A stretch of 64,000 bases of DNA from JBDTSW01 sp963799815 (GTDB lineage Bacteria; Actinomycetota; Thermoleophilia; Solirubrobacterales; 70-9), in contig CAWCYG010000004.1 of the NCBI GenBank assembly GCA_963799815.1, positions 868,001 through 932,000 of the forward strand, in the 5' to 3' direction. How positions within the stretch are numbered: the first letter of the stretch is position 1; the number at the start of each line of letters is the position of its first letter. Both the position numbers and the translations under genes were made by a program. This document shows, piece after piece, positions 46,025-53,040 of the stretch. The notes beneath the pieces are model-generated. The model was not told where the DNA came from, did not search any database, and saw nothing but the letters and a program-made list of their open reading frames with translations.

Positions 46025-47676
46025 TGGGCGGCGATGAGCCACCAGTAGGTTGGCTGGCCCCCGTCCATGACCTCGACCTCAGCCCCGGTCTTGGACTCGA
46101 GGTCGAGCTCGGCCGCACGAAGCGGTGCGTCGGCCCCCTCGATGACAGTGATGATCTCGGGGTCCTGACCGACCTCTCGCATGACGGCCGCCAACGTCTC
46201 GGCTGGGTCGCCCCAGGCGGTCAACTCCTCGCCGCGGAAGCCGACCGCGTCGCCACGGACATAACGTCCCTCCACATCATCGCGGTCCGCCTCGGCCACG
46301 AGCCCCGTCGCGATCACCTCGAGCTCGGCCTCCATCCGGGAGGCGTTGTCGGCAGCCGGAGCTGCGGCGTCGAAGGCGCCGACCAGCGCAGCCAGCCCCG
46401 CCTGCTGTGCGACCGAGGAGACGACGTGGGCGGGACGCTCCGCCAAGCGGGCAGCCTCCTTCGCAGCCATAACGACGTTCGGCGAGTTCGGGAGGACGAT
46501 GACCTCCTCGCCTGGCGCCTCCCGAATCCCGGTAAGGATCTCCTCGATCGACGGATTCAGGGTGGAGCCTCCATCGATGACCCACGCGCCCTCGGCGCCG
46601 AACAGATCCGCGATTCCCTCGCCGGAGGCCACCGCGACCACGCCGGTCTTGGCGTCCTCCCTTGCCGCCCGAGCGGGGACGACCCCGGCCTTGGCGTGGC
46701 GCGCCGCGACCTGTTCATGCATATCCGCGGCCTCGAACTGGTCCACGTCTCCGTACTCCTGACAGATCATGCGCACGGCTTCACGGTCGTCGACGTGGAC
46801 GTGGACCTTGACCATGGTGGCGTCGCCCACGACCGCCACGGAGTCGCCGAGTTCGCCCAGCCGCGGGGCAATCGCCCTGGCCTCGAGCCCGCGGCCGGTG
46901 ATGATGCAGCTCGTGCAGAACTGATAGCTCGAGTCGAAATGCGCTGAGCCCTGGAGGTTCGCCGCCTCCTGATGGGGGATGGGCGACTCCTCCATCTCCA
47001 CCCCGCTGAGGCCAACGACGAAGCCGGCGAGGATGACGAGGAGGCCGTAGGCTCCGGCATCGACGACCCCAGCCTCGGCCAGCACGTCGAGCTGCTCCGG
47101 CGTGCGGTCGAGCGCGGCCTGTCCCGCGACGATCGCGGCGCCCATGAGCTCCGCGAACATCGCGTCCTGCGTGGCGTCGGTGGCCTCGGAGCCAAGCTCG
47201 GTCTTCTCCATATCGGCGACGCAGGCGGCGACCGCCTCGTGGATCTCGCGGATCACGGTGAGCATCGTGCCCTCCTGCGGATCACCCACCGAAGACCACG
47301 CCGCCGCAGATGCGGCGCCGAGAGCGTCTCGCACCAGAGCCGGACCGATCAGGTCGCCCCGGCGCGTGCTCAAAACCTCGGCGGCCCCGCTCACGATTTG
47401 ACTGAGGATGACTCCGGAATTCCCGCGCGCGCCCATGAGAGCCGCGTGGGCCACGGTCGTGACGATCAGGTTGCGGTCGATCGATGCCAGCGAAGAGGTG
47501 CGCAGGTTCTCGAGGGCGTCGAGGACGGCCTTGATCGTTCCAGCCATGTTGTCGCCGGTATCGCCGTCGGCGACCGGAAACACGTTCAGGTCGTTGATCT
47601 CCTGGCGGCGCTCCTCGAGATGGCGGTGGGCGACCGCAACGACTCGGTGAAAGCGTTCGATCGAAGGATCGGACAT
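46021..47676 (-). CDS. FakA-like DAK2-domain protein (fatty acid kinase type)
   Basis: 551 residues, ATG 47676. The N-terminal DhaL/DAK2 domain shows RRQEINDLNVFPVADGDTGD (Mg-binding DGDTGDNM), NMAGTIKAVLDALENLRTSS, AALMGARGNSGVILSQIVSG and GTMLTVIREIHEAVAACVAD. The C-terminal part resembles the middle and C-terminal domains of FakA (SYQFCTSCIITGRGLEARAI, VKVHVHVDDREAVRMICQEY, GGSTLNPSIEEILTGIREAP). FakA phosphorylates fatty acids presented by FakB for entry into PlsX/PlsY phospholipid synthesis. It is present in the actinobacterial recG region (mycobacterial Rv2974c). A TACTTT lies 10 bases upstream, with a hairpin between it and rpmB. Confidence 0.85.
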   Translation of the reverse strand: MSDPSIERFHRVVAVAHRHLEERRQEINDLNVFPVADGDTGDNMAGTIKAVLDALENLRTSSLASIDRNLIVTTVAHAALMGARGNSGVILSQIVSGAAEVLSTRRGDLIGPALVRDALGAASAAAWSSVGDPQEGTMLTVIREIHEAVAACVADMEKTELGSEATDATQDAMFAELMGAAIVAGQAALDRTPEQLDVLAEAGVVDAGAYGLLVILAGFVVGLSGVEMEESPIPHQEAANLQGSAHFDSSYQFCTSCIITGRGLEARAIAPRLGELGDSVAVVGDATMVKVHVHVDDREAVRMICQEYGDVDQFEAADMHEQVAARHAKAGVVPARAAREDAKTGVVAVASGEGIADLFGAEGAWVIDGGSTLNPSIEEILTGIREAPGEEVIVLPNSPNVVMAAKEAARLAERPAHVVSSVAQQAGLAALVGAFDAAAPAADNASRMEAELEVIATGLVAEADRDDVEGRYVRGDAVGFRGEELTAWGDPAETLAAVMREVGQDPEIITVIEGADAPLRAAELDLESKTGAEVEVMDGGQPTYWWLIAAQ

Positions 47677-47686
47677 GGACGGACTC

Positions 47687-47692
47687 AAAGTA
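47687..47692 (-). promoter_or_regulatory. Candidate -10 box of the FakA-like gene
   Basis: TACTTT on the minus strand stands 10 bases before ATG 47676, downstream of the hairpin after rpmB. Confidence 0.35.
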
Positions 47693-47704
47693 TCGCCCGT
47701 CCCT

Positions 47705-47724
47705 GGTGATGTCGAAGCATCACC
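47705..47724 (-). terminator. Hairpin after rpmB
   Basis: GGTGATG (stem) CTTCGA (loop) CATCACC forms a perfect 7-bp stem that begins 5 bases after the rpmB stop (47730-47732) and extends by a G-T and a C-G pair. No U-run follows, as is common in high-GC actinobacteria. Likely an intrinsic terminator or attenuator between rpmB and the FakA-like gene. Confidence 0.5.
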
Positions 47725-47729
47725 GGAAA

Positions 47730-47921
47730 TCAGGCGTGCTTGGTGACCTTGTTGGCCTTGAGGCAGCGCGTGCAGACGTACACGCGGCGGGGCGTTCCGG
47801 CCTCTGAGATCCGGACTTTTTGCAGGTTCGGGTCAAAGCGCCTGCGGGTGGCGACCATCGAGTGGCTGCGCGAGTTGCCGAAGGCGGGCTTCTTCCCGCA
47901 TGCGTAACAGACCTTGGCCAT
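47730..47921 (-). CDS. rpmB: 50S ribosomal protein L28
   Basis: A 63-residue protein: MAKVCYACGKKPAFGNSRSH, SMVATRRRFDPNLQKVRISE, AGTPRRVYVCTRCLKANKVT, KHA. Two CxxC pairs (CYAC and CTRC) make it the zinc-binding C+ type. L28 lies near the 50S E site. It is a single-gene unit: TACCAT lies 10 bases upstream of ATG 47921 and a hairpin follows the stop. Length is at the usual lower end. Confidence 0.95.
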   Translation of the reverse strand: MAKVCYACGKKPAFGNSRSHSMVATRRRFDPNLQKVRISEAGTPRRVYVCTRCLKANKVTKHA

Positions 47922-47931
47922 GGGTCGCGGG

Positions 47932-47937
47932 ATGGTA
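47932..47937 (-). promoter_or_regulatory. Candidate -10 box of rpmB
   Basis: TACCAT on the minus strand stands 10 bases before ATG 47921 without an intervening ribosome site. Confidence 0.35.
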
Positions 47938-47953
47938 GCGAGGCACGGAACGG

Positions 47954-48442
47954 CTACCCGAGCCTCAGGTGCTTGAAGCGGACCCTCCCGCCGCTCACCT
48001 CCGCGAGCCCCATGCTTCGCGCGGCCGCGCGCCGGCGCTCGGTCGGGCTGCCCGGGTTGAAGATCTGAAAGCCCGCGCGCTCGGAGTGTGCAGGAAGGTG
48101 GGAATGCCCAAAGAGGACGGCGTCGGCATCGGGGAACTTACGCCGCAGGCGCTCCATGCGATCGAGCTTCGGGCCCGCGTCGTGGATCAGCCCTACCTGC
48201 TTGCCCGCGATGTGGATCACCTTGCTTTCGGGGAGCTCGCGCTTGAGCTCGACGCTGTCGACGTTCCCATGCACCGCCTCGACTGGCGTGCCCAGGCTCC
48301 GTAGGGAGGCGAGGATCTCCCGGGTTGAGAAGTCGCCCAGGTGGATGATCAGCTCTGCGCGCTCGAGCTCAGTAATACACGCCGGCGGCAATCGCCTCGA
48401 GCCACGTGGCATGTGCGTGTCGGCGAGGATCGCGACGCGCAC
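47954..48442 (-). CDS. MJ0936/YfcE-type calcineurin-like phosphodiesterase
   Basis: About 162 residues from GTG 48442. Metallophosphoesterase motifs are VRVAILADTHMPRG (DxH), LIIHLGDFSTREILASL (GD), VEAVHGNVDSVELKRELP (GNxD; usually GNCD), GLIHDAGPKLDRMERL and VLFGHSHLPAHSERAG (GHSH), with FNPGSPTERR at the end. YfcE-like enzymes hydrolyse phosphodiesters with Mn or Mg, with unclear biological substrates. It follows ribH by 13 bases at the end of the riboflavin run, so it may be part of that operon. The longer upstream frame lies in ribH and is rejected. Confidence 0.88.
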   Translation of the reverse strand: MRVAILADTHMPRGSRRLPPACITELERAELIIHLGDFSTREILASLRSLGTPVEAVHGNVDSVELKRELPESKVIHIAGKQVGLIHDAGPKLDRMERLRRKFPDADAVLFGHSHLPAHSERAGFQIFNPGSPTERRRAAARSMGLAEVSGGRVRFKHLRLG

Positions 48443-48455
48443 TGGCCCTGAGCGC

Positions 48456-48941
48456 TTACGAGAGGTCGTCGCGGATGGCCGCCATCCGCATGACCGCGAT
48501 CGCGGCGTTGCGGCCCTGGTCGCGCGTATCGCCACCGGCCCGCGCCTCGGCCTGCTCGCGGGTGTCGCAGGTGATGACCCCGAACGCGCAAGGAACCCCG
48601 GCCTCGAGAGCCACGTGTTGCACACCACGGGCGGCCTCGGCGCAGACGTAGTCGTAGTGGTCGGTCTCGCCGCGGATGACGACGCCAAGGCAAGCCACGC
48701 CTGCAAACCGGCCCGACTCTGCCGCCCACTTCGCTGCCAGGGGAAGCTCGAATGCGCCCGGCACCTCGAACGTGTGTACCGAGGTCGGGCTCACCCCCGC
48801 TTCGTGGAAGGTCTCGGTGGCCGAGTTCACCAGGCGCTGGGCGAGGTCGTCGTAAAAGGTGGCGACGCAGAGCGCGAACTCGTTGGCGGCGAGCGCCTTG
48901 CGCTGCTCGTCGGTGAGCTCGAGGGGCGGGGCGTCAGCCAT
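48456..48941 (-). CDS. ribH: 6,7-dimethyl-8-ribityllumazine synthase
   Basis: A 161-residue lumazine synthase: ALAANEFALCVATFYDDLAQ, RLVNSATETFHEAGVSPTSV, TFEVPGAFELPLAAKWAAES, GRFAGVACLGVVIRGETDHY and DYVCAEAARGVQHVALEAGV. The FEVPGAFE(L)P segment and GVVIRGETDHYDYV contain the active-site His and Arg of the family. It condenses ArP with dihydroxybutanone phosphate. It follows ribBA by 14 bases and precedes the phosphodiesterase gene. The standard position in a ribDEBAH operon. Confidence 0.95.
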   Translation of the reverse strand: MADAPPLELTDEQRKALAANEFALCVATFYDDLAQRLVNSATETFHEAGVSPTSVHTFEVPGAFELPLAAKWAAESGRFAGVACLGVVIRGETDHYDYVCAEAARGVQHVALEAGVPCAFGVITCDTREQAEARAGGDTRDQGRNAAIAVMRMAAIRDDLS

Positions 48942-48955
48942 GCGCCGGGGAGTCT

Positions 48956-50287
48956 CTAGGAATCGCTCTGCTCGTGCGGTGGCGGCTCGCCGAGCGCTTC
49001 CTTCCCGGCGTCGCGCTGATGCTCTTCGTGCAGAAGCTCCTCATCGAGCGGGAGCCCCTGGTGGTGCAGGATGTGGCCGAGCCGCTCGCGCTTCGCCCGC
49101 AGGTAGTCCTCGTTGTGCGGGTTGGGGATGGATTGGATCGGCACCTGCTCGGCGACCGAGAGGCCGTAGCCCTCAAGCCCGTGGATCTTCTTCGGATTGT
49201 TGGTGAGAATCCGAATCGAGGAGAGCCCGAGGTCGACGAGGATCTGAGCCCCGATCCCGTAGTCACGGAGATCGGCGGGTAGCCCCAGCTTCAAGTTCGC
49301 GTCGACGGTGTCGAGTCCGTCCTCCTGAAGGCGATAGGCGCGGAGCTTGTTGAGCAAGCCGATGCCACGCCCTTCCTGTGAGAGGTAGAGGAGCACACCC
49401 TGGCCTTCTTGCTCGATCATCGCCAGCGCGGCGGCGAGCTGCTCGCCGCAGTCACAGCGCAGCGAGTGGAAGACATCGCCCGTGAGACATTCGGAGTGCA
49501 CCCTCACGAGCACGTCGGCGGCACCGGAGACCTCTCCCTTGACCATCGCGACGTGGTGCTTGTCGTCGACGAGCGAGCGGTAGCCAACGGCCGAGAACTC
49601 CCCGAATGCGGTCGGGAGCTTCGTCGCGACGACCCGCTCAACGAGCTTCTCGTGGCGGCGCCGGTGGGCGATCAGGTCGGCGACCGTGATCATGCGAAGG
49701 CCGTGGCGCTCGCAGTAGGGGATCAGGTCTGGGACGCGGGCCATCGTCCCGTCCTCGTTCATCACCTCGCAGATGACGCCGGCGGGGATGACGCCAGCGA
49801 GCCTCGCGAGGTCGACGGCCGCCTCGGTCTGCCCGGCCCGCTCCAGCACGCCCCCCTGCTTTGACTTGAGCGGGAACACATGCCCGGGCTGGACCAGGTC
49901 CTCGGGCGTCGAGCTGGGGTCGACCGCGACCTGGATCGTTCTCGCCCGGTCGGCGGCGCTGATCCCGGTGGTCACGCCTTCCCGCGCCTCGACCGAGATC
50001 GTGAACGCGGTCTGAAACGGCGATTCGTTCTTGGCGGCCATCAGGTCGAGACCGAGCTGGTCGCAGCGCGCGGGCTCAAGGGCGAGGCAGACCAACCCCC
50101 GCGCTTCCTTGGCCATGAAGTTGATCGCCTCGGGGGTCGCGAACTGAGCCGCCATCGTGAGGTCGCCCTCGTTCTCGCGGTTCTCGTCATCGCAGACGAC
50201 CACCATCTTGCCGCGGCGGATGTCGTCGATCGCATCTTCCACCCGAGCGAAGGCCGAGCGGGTGGCGGTGTCCATTCCTTCAGCCAT
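48956..50287 (-). CDS. ribBA: Bifunctional 3,4-dihydroxy-2-butanone-4-phosphate synthase / GTP cyclohydrolase II
   Basis: 443 residues. RibB half (1-205): VVVCDDENRENEGDLTMAAQ, REGVTTGISAADRARTIQVA, HVFPLKSKQGGVLERAGQTE and GVICEVMNEDGTMARVPDLI. RibA half (206-400): VRVHSECLTGDVFHSLRCDC with zinc Cys residues, LYLSQEGRGIGLLNKLRAYR and LTNNPKKIHGLEGYGLSVAE. Together they make both precursors of riboflavin. The C-terminal ~40 residues are a non-conserved basic/acidic tail (HEEHQRDAGKEALGEPPPHE). Its start overlaps ribE by 8 bases, with AGAGAGGAA as ribosome site inside ribE. Confidence 0.95.
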   Translation of the reverse strand: MAEGMDTATRSAFARVEDAIDDIRRGKMVVVCDDENRENEGDLTMAAQFATPEAINFMAKEARGLVCLALEPARCDQLGLDLMAAKNESPFQTAFTISVEAREGVTTGISAADRARTIQVAVDPSSTPEDLVQPGHVFPLKSKQGGVLERAGQTEAAVDLARLAGVIPAGVICEVMNEDGTMARVPDLIPYCERHGLRMITVADLIAHRRRHEKLVERVVATKLPTAFGEFSAVGYRSLVDDKHHVAMVKGEVSGAADVLVRVHSECLTGDVFHSLRCDCGEQLAAALAMIEQEGQGVLLYLSQEGRGIGLLNKLRAYRLQEDGLDTVDANLKLGLPADLRDYGIGAQILVDLGLSSIRILTNNPKKIHGLEGYGLSVAEQVPIQSIPNPHNEDYLRAKRERLGHILHHQGLPLDEELLHEEHQRDAGKEALGEPPPHEQSDS

Positions 50288-50888
50288 CGATTCCTCTCTG
50301 CTTAGAGCTTGGCATGAGCCGCTCGGCGTAGCGAGCGATCTGATCCACTTCGACGTTCACTCGGTCACCGGTCTCGAGCTCACCCAGGGTCGTGCGTTCG
50401 AGCGTTTCGGGAATGAGCGAGAGCTCCAGCCCATCCTCCGTCAGCTCCGCGACGGTGAGGCTGACGCCATCGAGCGCGATCGAACCCTGCTCGATCACGT
50501 AGCGCAGCAGTTCCGGTGGCAGGGCTATCCGCAGGCGGCGGGCGATCCCGTCCGGTTCGAGCGCAACGACCTCCGCCGTGGCGTCGACATGGCCCTGGAC
50601 CAGATGCCCACCGAGCGGATCGCCGGCTCGCAGCGCAGGCTCGAGGTTCACTCGCGCGCCCAGTCCGAGCGCGCCGATGGTGGTGAGCGAAAGCGTCTGG
50701 TTCATGACGTCCGCGGCGAACGAGCCAGAATCCCGGTCTGCCACGGTTAGGCAGGCACCGGCGACCGCCACCGAGGCCCCGCTCTCGAGCTCCTCGGCGA
50801 AACCGGCCGCTACCCGGAGTCGCGCGCCGCCATCGGTCCGCTCGATCGCCTCGACGGCCCCGACCTCGCGCACGATGCCCGTGAACAT
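50280..50888 (-). CDS. ribE: Riboflavin synthase alpha chain
   Basis: 202 residues, two similar barrel halves: MFTGIVREVGAVEAIERTDG, ASVAVAGACLTVADRDSGSF, AADVMNQTLSLTTIGALGLG and then the second half GHLVQGHVDATAEVVALEPD, GSIALDGVSLTVAELTEDGL, LIPETLERTTLGELETGDRV and NVEVDQIARYAERL. The GxCLTV and GHxVxGHVD motifs are diagnostic. It dismutates two lumazine molecules to riboflavin. It lies 3 bases after ribD and overlaps ribBA. Confidence 0.95.
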   Translation of the reverse strand: MFTGIVREVGAVEAIERTDGGARLRVAAGFAEELESGASVAVAGACLTVADRDSGSFAADVMNQTLSLTTIGALGLGARVNLEPALRAGDPLGGHLVQGHVDATAEVVALEPDGIARRLRIALPPELLRYVIEQGSIALDGVSLTVAELTEDGLELSLIPETLERTTLGELETGDRVNVEVDQIARYAERLMPSSKQRGIDG

Positions 50889-50891
50889 CGG

Positions 50892-52010
50892 TTACCACTC
50901 CCGCAGTCGCGCCCGTACCAGCAGGTCCTCACCTACTTGCTCCCAATCCATCGCGAGCGGGCGGGTTCCCTGCGCGACCGTGTCAGGCCCGAAGCCCGAA
51001 TAGAGCGAGCGCCCCTCACCGCCCAGCAGGATCGGGGCATAGAAGAGCCGCAGCTCGTCGATCTCGCCGGCGGCGAGGAAGCTCCCAGCCAACGTCGCGC
51101 CTCCCTCGAGGAGCAGTGAATTGAGCTCGCGGCGACCGAGCTCCTCGAGCGCCGCCGCCTCAGCGCCCTCTTCGGGCACGGAGAGGACCTCGGCCCCCGC
51201 TCGTTCCAACGCTGTCACCTGCCCGGCGGGCGCGTCGGTACCGCAGACAACGAGTACCGGCGCCTCGTCGATCGTGCTCATCAGCTTCGACCCTAGGGGC
51301 ACCCGCGCCTTCGAGTCGAAGATCACCCTGAGCGGCTGGCGCTGGGCATCGACGTCCCGCGCAGTGAGCAGCGGATCATCGGTGAGCACGGTCTCGATGC
51401 CGACCGCGATCGCCGCGACCTCCGCGCGCCAGCGATGCACCAGGAGCCGGCTCTCGTGGCCGGAGATCCATTTCGAGTCGCCTTCGACCGTGGCCGTCCG
51501 GCCATCGAGGCTGAGCGCCGCCTTGTGCGTTACGAGGGGTCCACCCGTGCGAGCGTGCTTGCGGAAAGCCTGATTGAGCAGGCGCGCCGCCGTGGCATCG
51601 GCGCCGTCGGCGAACAGCACCTCGACGCCCTCGTCGCGCAGGATGCCCGGCCCGCGGCCGCTCGCCTTCTCGGTCGGGTCGTCGCTGCCGATGATGACCC
51701 GGGCGATCCCCGCCGCCACGATCGCGTCGGTGCAGGGGGGCTGGCGTCCCTGATGCGCGCAGGGCTCCAGGCTCACAACCATCGTTGCACCCGCCGGATC
51801 GTGACCACGGGCGCGGCAATCCTCAAGCGTGGCGACCTCGGCATGCGGGCCGCCGAGCCCGGCGTGAAAGCCTTCGCCGAGCACCTCGCCGTCGCGCACC
51901 ACGACCGCCCCCACGAGTGGATTCGGCGCGACGCGCCCGCGACCGCCCTCGGCCAGTTCCAGCGCTCGGCAAAGGTGGTGCCGATCCTGGTCTGTGAGCG
52001 TCGCGGCCAT
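50892..52010 (-). CDS. ribD: Bifunctional diaminohydroxyphosphoribosylaminopyrimidine deaminase / reductase RibD
   Basis: 372 residues from ATG 52010. Deaminase domain: RGRVAPNPLVGAVVVRDGEV, GLGGPHAEVATLEDC (zinc His56 and catalytic Glu58) and VVSLEPCAHQGRQPPCTDAI (Cys84, Cys93). Reductase domain: HKAALSLDGRTATVEGDSKW, VHRWRAEVAAIAVGIETVLT, LLLEGGATLAGSFLAAGEID and DELRLFYAPILLGGEGRSLY. It performs the second and third steps of riboflavin synthesis. First gene of ribDEBAH. GGAGGAG directly abuts the ATG, an unusual spacing. A perfect palindrome (52024-52043) and TACACT (52046-52051) lie upstream. Confidence 0.93.
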   Translation of the reverse strand: MAATLTDQDRHHLCRALELAEGGRGRVAPNPLVGAVVVRDGEVLGEGFHAGLGGPHAEVATLEDCRARGHDPAGATMVVSLEPCAHQGRQPPCTDAIVAAGIARVIIGSDDPTEKASGRGPGILRDEGVEVLFADGADATAARLLNQAFRKHARTGGPLVTHKAALSLDGRTATVEGDSKWISGHESRLLVHRWRAEVAAIAVGIETVLTDDPLLTARDVDAQRQPLRVIFDSKARVPLGSKLMSTIDEAPVLVVCGTDAPAGQVTALERAGAEVLSVPEEGAEAAALEELGRRELNSLLLEGGATLAGSFLAAGEIDELRLFYAPILLGGEGRSLYSGFGPDTVAQGTRPLAMDWEQVGEDLLVRARLREW

Positions 52011-52023
52011 CTCCTCCAAGTCG

Positions 52024-52043
52024 TTGACTGACTTGTCAGTCAA
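52024..52043. promoter_or_regulatory. Operator-like perfect palindrome upstream of ribD
   Basis: TTGACTGAC-TT-GTCAGTCAA, a 9-bp inverted repeat with a 2-base centre. It begins 14 bases upstream of the ribD ATG and starts 2 bases after the TACACT -10 candidate, so it covers the expected transcription start. Form and length resemble TetR-family operators; the repressor is not in the window. Confidence 0.6.
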
Positions 52044-52045
52044 CC

Positions 52046-52051
52046 AGTGTA
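52046..52051 (-). promoter_or_regulatory. Candidate -10 box of the riboflavin operon
   Basis: TACACT on the minus strand would place +1 near 52039, inside the palindrome. No convincing -35 hexamer was found. Confidence 0.45.
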
Positions 52052-52101
52052 CGCCGGGAGAGAAAATCCCCTCGCCCTGGGCGGCTTTGGGGGCCGACGG
52101 C

Positions 52102-52809
52102 TCAGCTCGCGCCCGCAGCGGTCGCGATCTCCGAATAAGCGGCGGCGGGATCGGGCTGCGCGAAGACGGCCGAGCCCGCCACGTAAAGGCCCGCCCCTGC
52201 CTCGGCCACGCTGCCCACGGTGGTCGCGTCGATGCCGCCGTCGACCTCGATCGCGGCCTCCGACCCCAGCGCCGCGATGCGGGCGACCTTGGCCGGGGAC
52301 TCCCTGATGAAGGGCTGTCCACCCCAGCCCGGGTTGACCGTCATGCAGAGCAGCAGGTCGGCGGCGCCCGCCACATCGGCGACGGCCTCTGCTGCCGTGC
52401 CGGGGTTGATCGCGACGCCTGCGAGGCAGCCCGCCTCGCGAATCGCCGCCAGGGTGCGGTGAGCATGGGGATCCGCCTCGAGGTGGAAGGTGATGCAGTC
52501 GGCGCCGGCCTTCGCGAACTCGGCGATCTGGGCGGCGGGGCGCTCGATCATCAGGTGGACGTCGAGGGCACCGCCTGCGTCGTGGACCTGATCGGCGATC
52601 GCCGACGTGACGAGCGGTCCGATCGTGATCGGCGGGACGAACTGGCCATCCATCACGTCCAGGTGGATGAGGCGGGCACCGGCATCCATGACCTCACGCA
52701 CCTGGTCGCCCAGCCGAGAGAAATCAGCGGCGAGGATCGACGGCGCGACACGACGCCCCTCGAAGGCATCGCGGGGAGACGGCGCGTCCGTTGCGCGCAG
52801 CGCTTCCAT
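52102..52809 (-). CDS. rpe: Ribulose-phosphate 3-epimerase
   Basis: 235 residues, ATG 52809 overlapping the upstream stop by one base (TGATG). A TIM-barrel: VAPSILAADFSRLGDQVREV, ARLIHLDVMDGQFVPPITIG (metal His and Asp), LDVHLMIERPAAQIAEFAKA, DCITFHLEADPHAHRTLAAI, AGVAINPGTAAEAVADVAGA, LLCMTVNPGWGGQPFIRESP and IEVDGGIDATTVGSVAEAGA. It interconverts ribulose-5-phosphate and xylulose-5-phosphate, feeding Ru5P to RibB. It lies 91 bases upstream of ribD on the same strand. Normal length. Confidence 0.95.
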   Translation of the reverse strand: MEALRATDAPSPRDAFEGRRVAPSILAADFSRLGDQVREVMDAGARLIHLDVMDGQFVPPITIGPLVTSAIADQVHDAGGALDVHLMIERPAAQIAEFAKAGADCITFHLEADPHAHRTLAAIREAGCLAGVAINPGTAAEAVADVAGAADLLLCMTVNPGWGGQPFIRESPAKVARIAALGSEAAIEVDGGIDATTVGSVAEAGAGLYVAGSAVFAQPDPAAAYSEIATAAGAS

Positions 52810-53039
52810 CAGACCGGCTTCAGCATCGACTCCCCGCAATGCTGGCAGAGGAGGTCCTCGTCGGCGCTCATTCGCACGATCGTCTGATGCTCGCCGCAGT
52901 TCTGGCATTGCGAGACCAACTCGAAACGGCGCAGGCAGTTGACGCAGCGGTATCGGCCGGGTAGCTGGGTGGGCCGTAGCCACGGCTCGCCACAGCCCGG
53001 GCACCCCGGGCGGGGAAGGACCTGCTCCGAGCGCGCCAC
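52809..53039 (-). CDS. Zinc-ribbon protein with four CxxC motifs
   Basis: A 76-residue protein from GTG 53039: MARSEQVLPRPGCPGCGEPW, LRPTQLPGRYRCVNCLRRFE, LVSQCQNCGEHQTIVRMSAD, EDLLCQHCGESMLKPV. Four CxxC pairs (CPGC, CVNC, CQNC, CQHC) form two rubredoxin/zinc-ribbon knuckles, likely nucleic-acid or protein binding. I do not recognise a named family. It lies between rsmB and rpe; its GTG lies one base after the rsmB TGA and its stop overlaps rpe, so it is translated within the operon. Longer frames upstream are inside rsmB. Confidence 0.75.
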   Translation of the reverse strand: MARSEQVLPRPGCPGCGEPWLRPTQLPGRYRCVNCLRRFELVSQCQNCGEHQTIVRMSADEDLLCQHCGESMLKPV

Positions 53040-53040
53040 C

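Noticed and set aside
52011..52101. FMN riboswitch before ribD
   Set aside because: The 91-base gap is too short for an RFN element and no conserved stems were seen; a palindromic operator is present instead.
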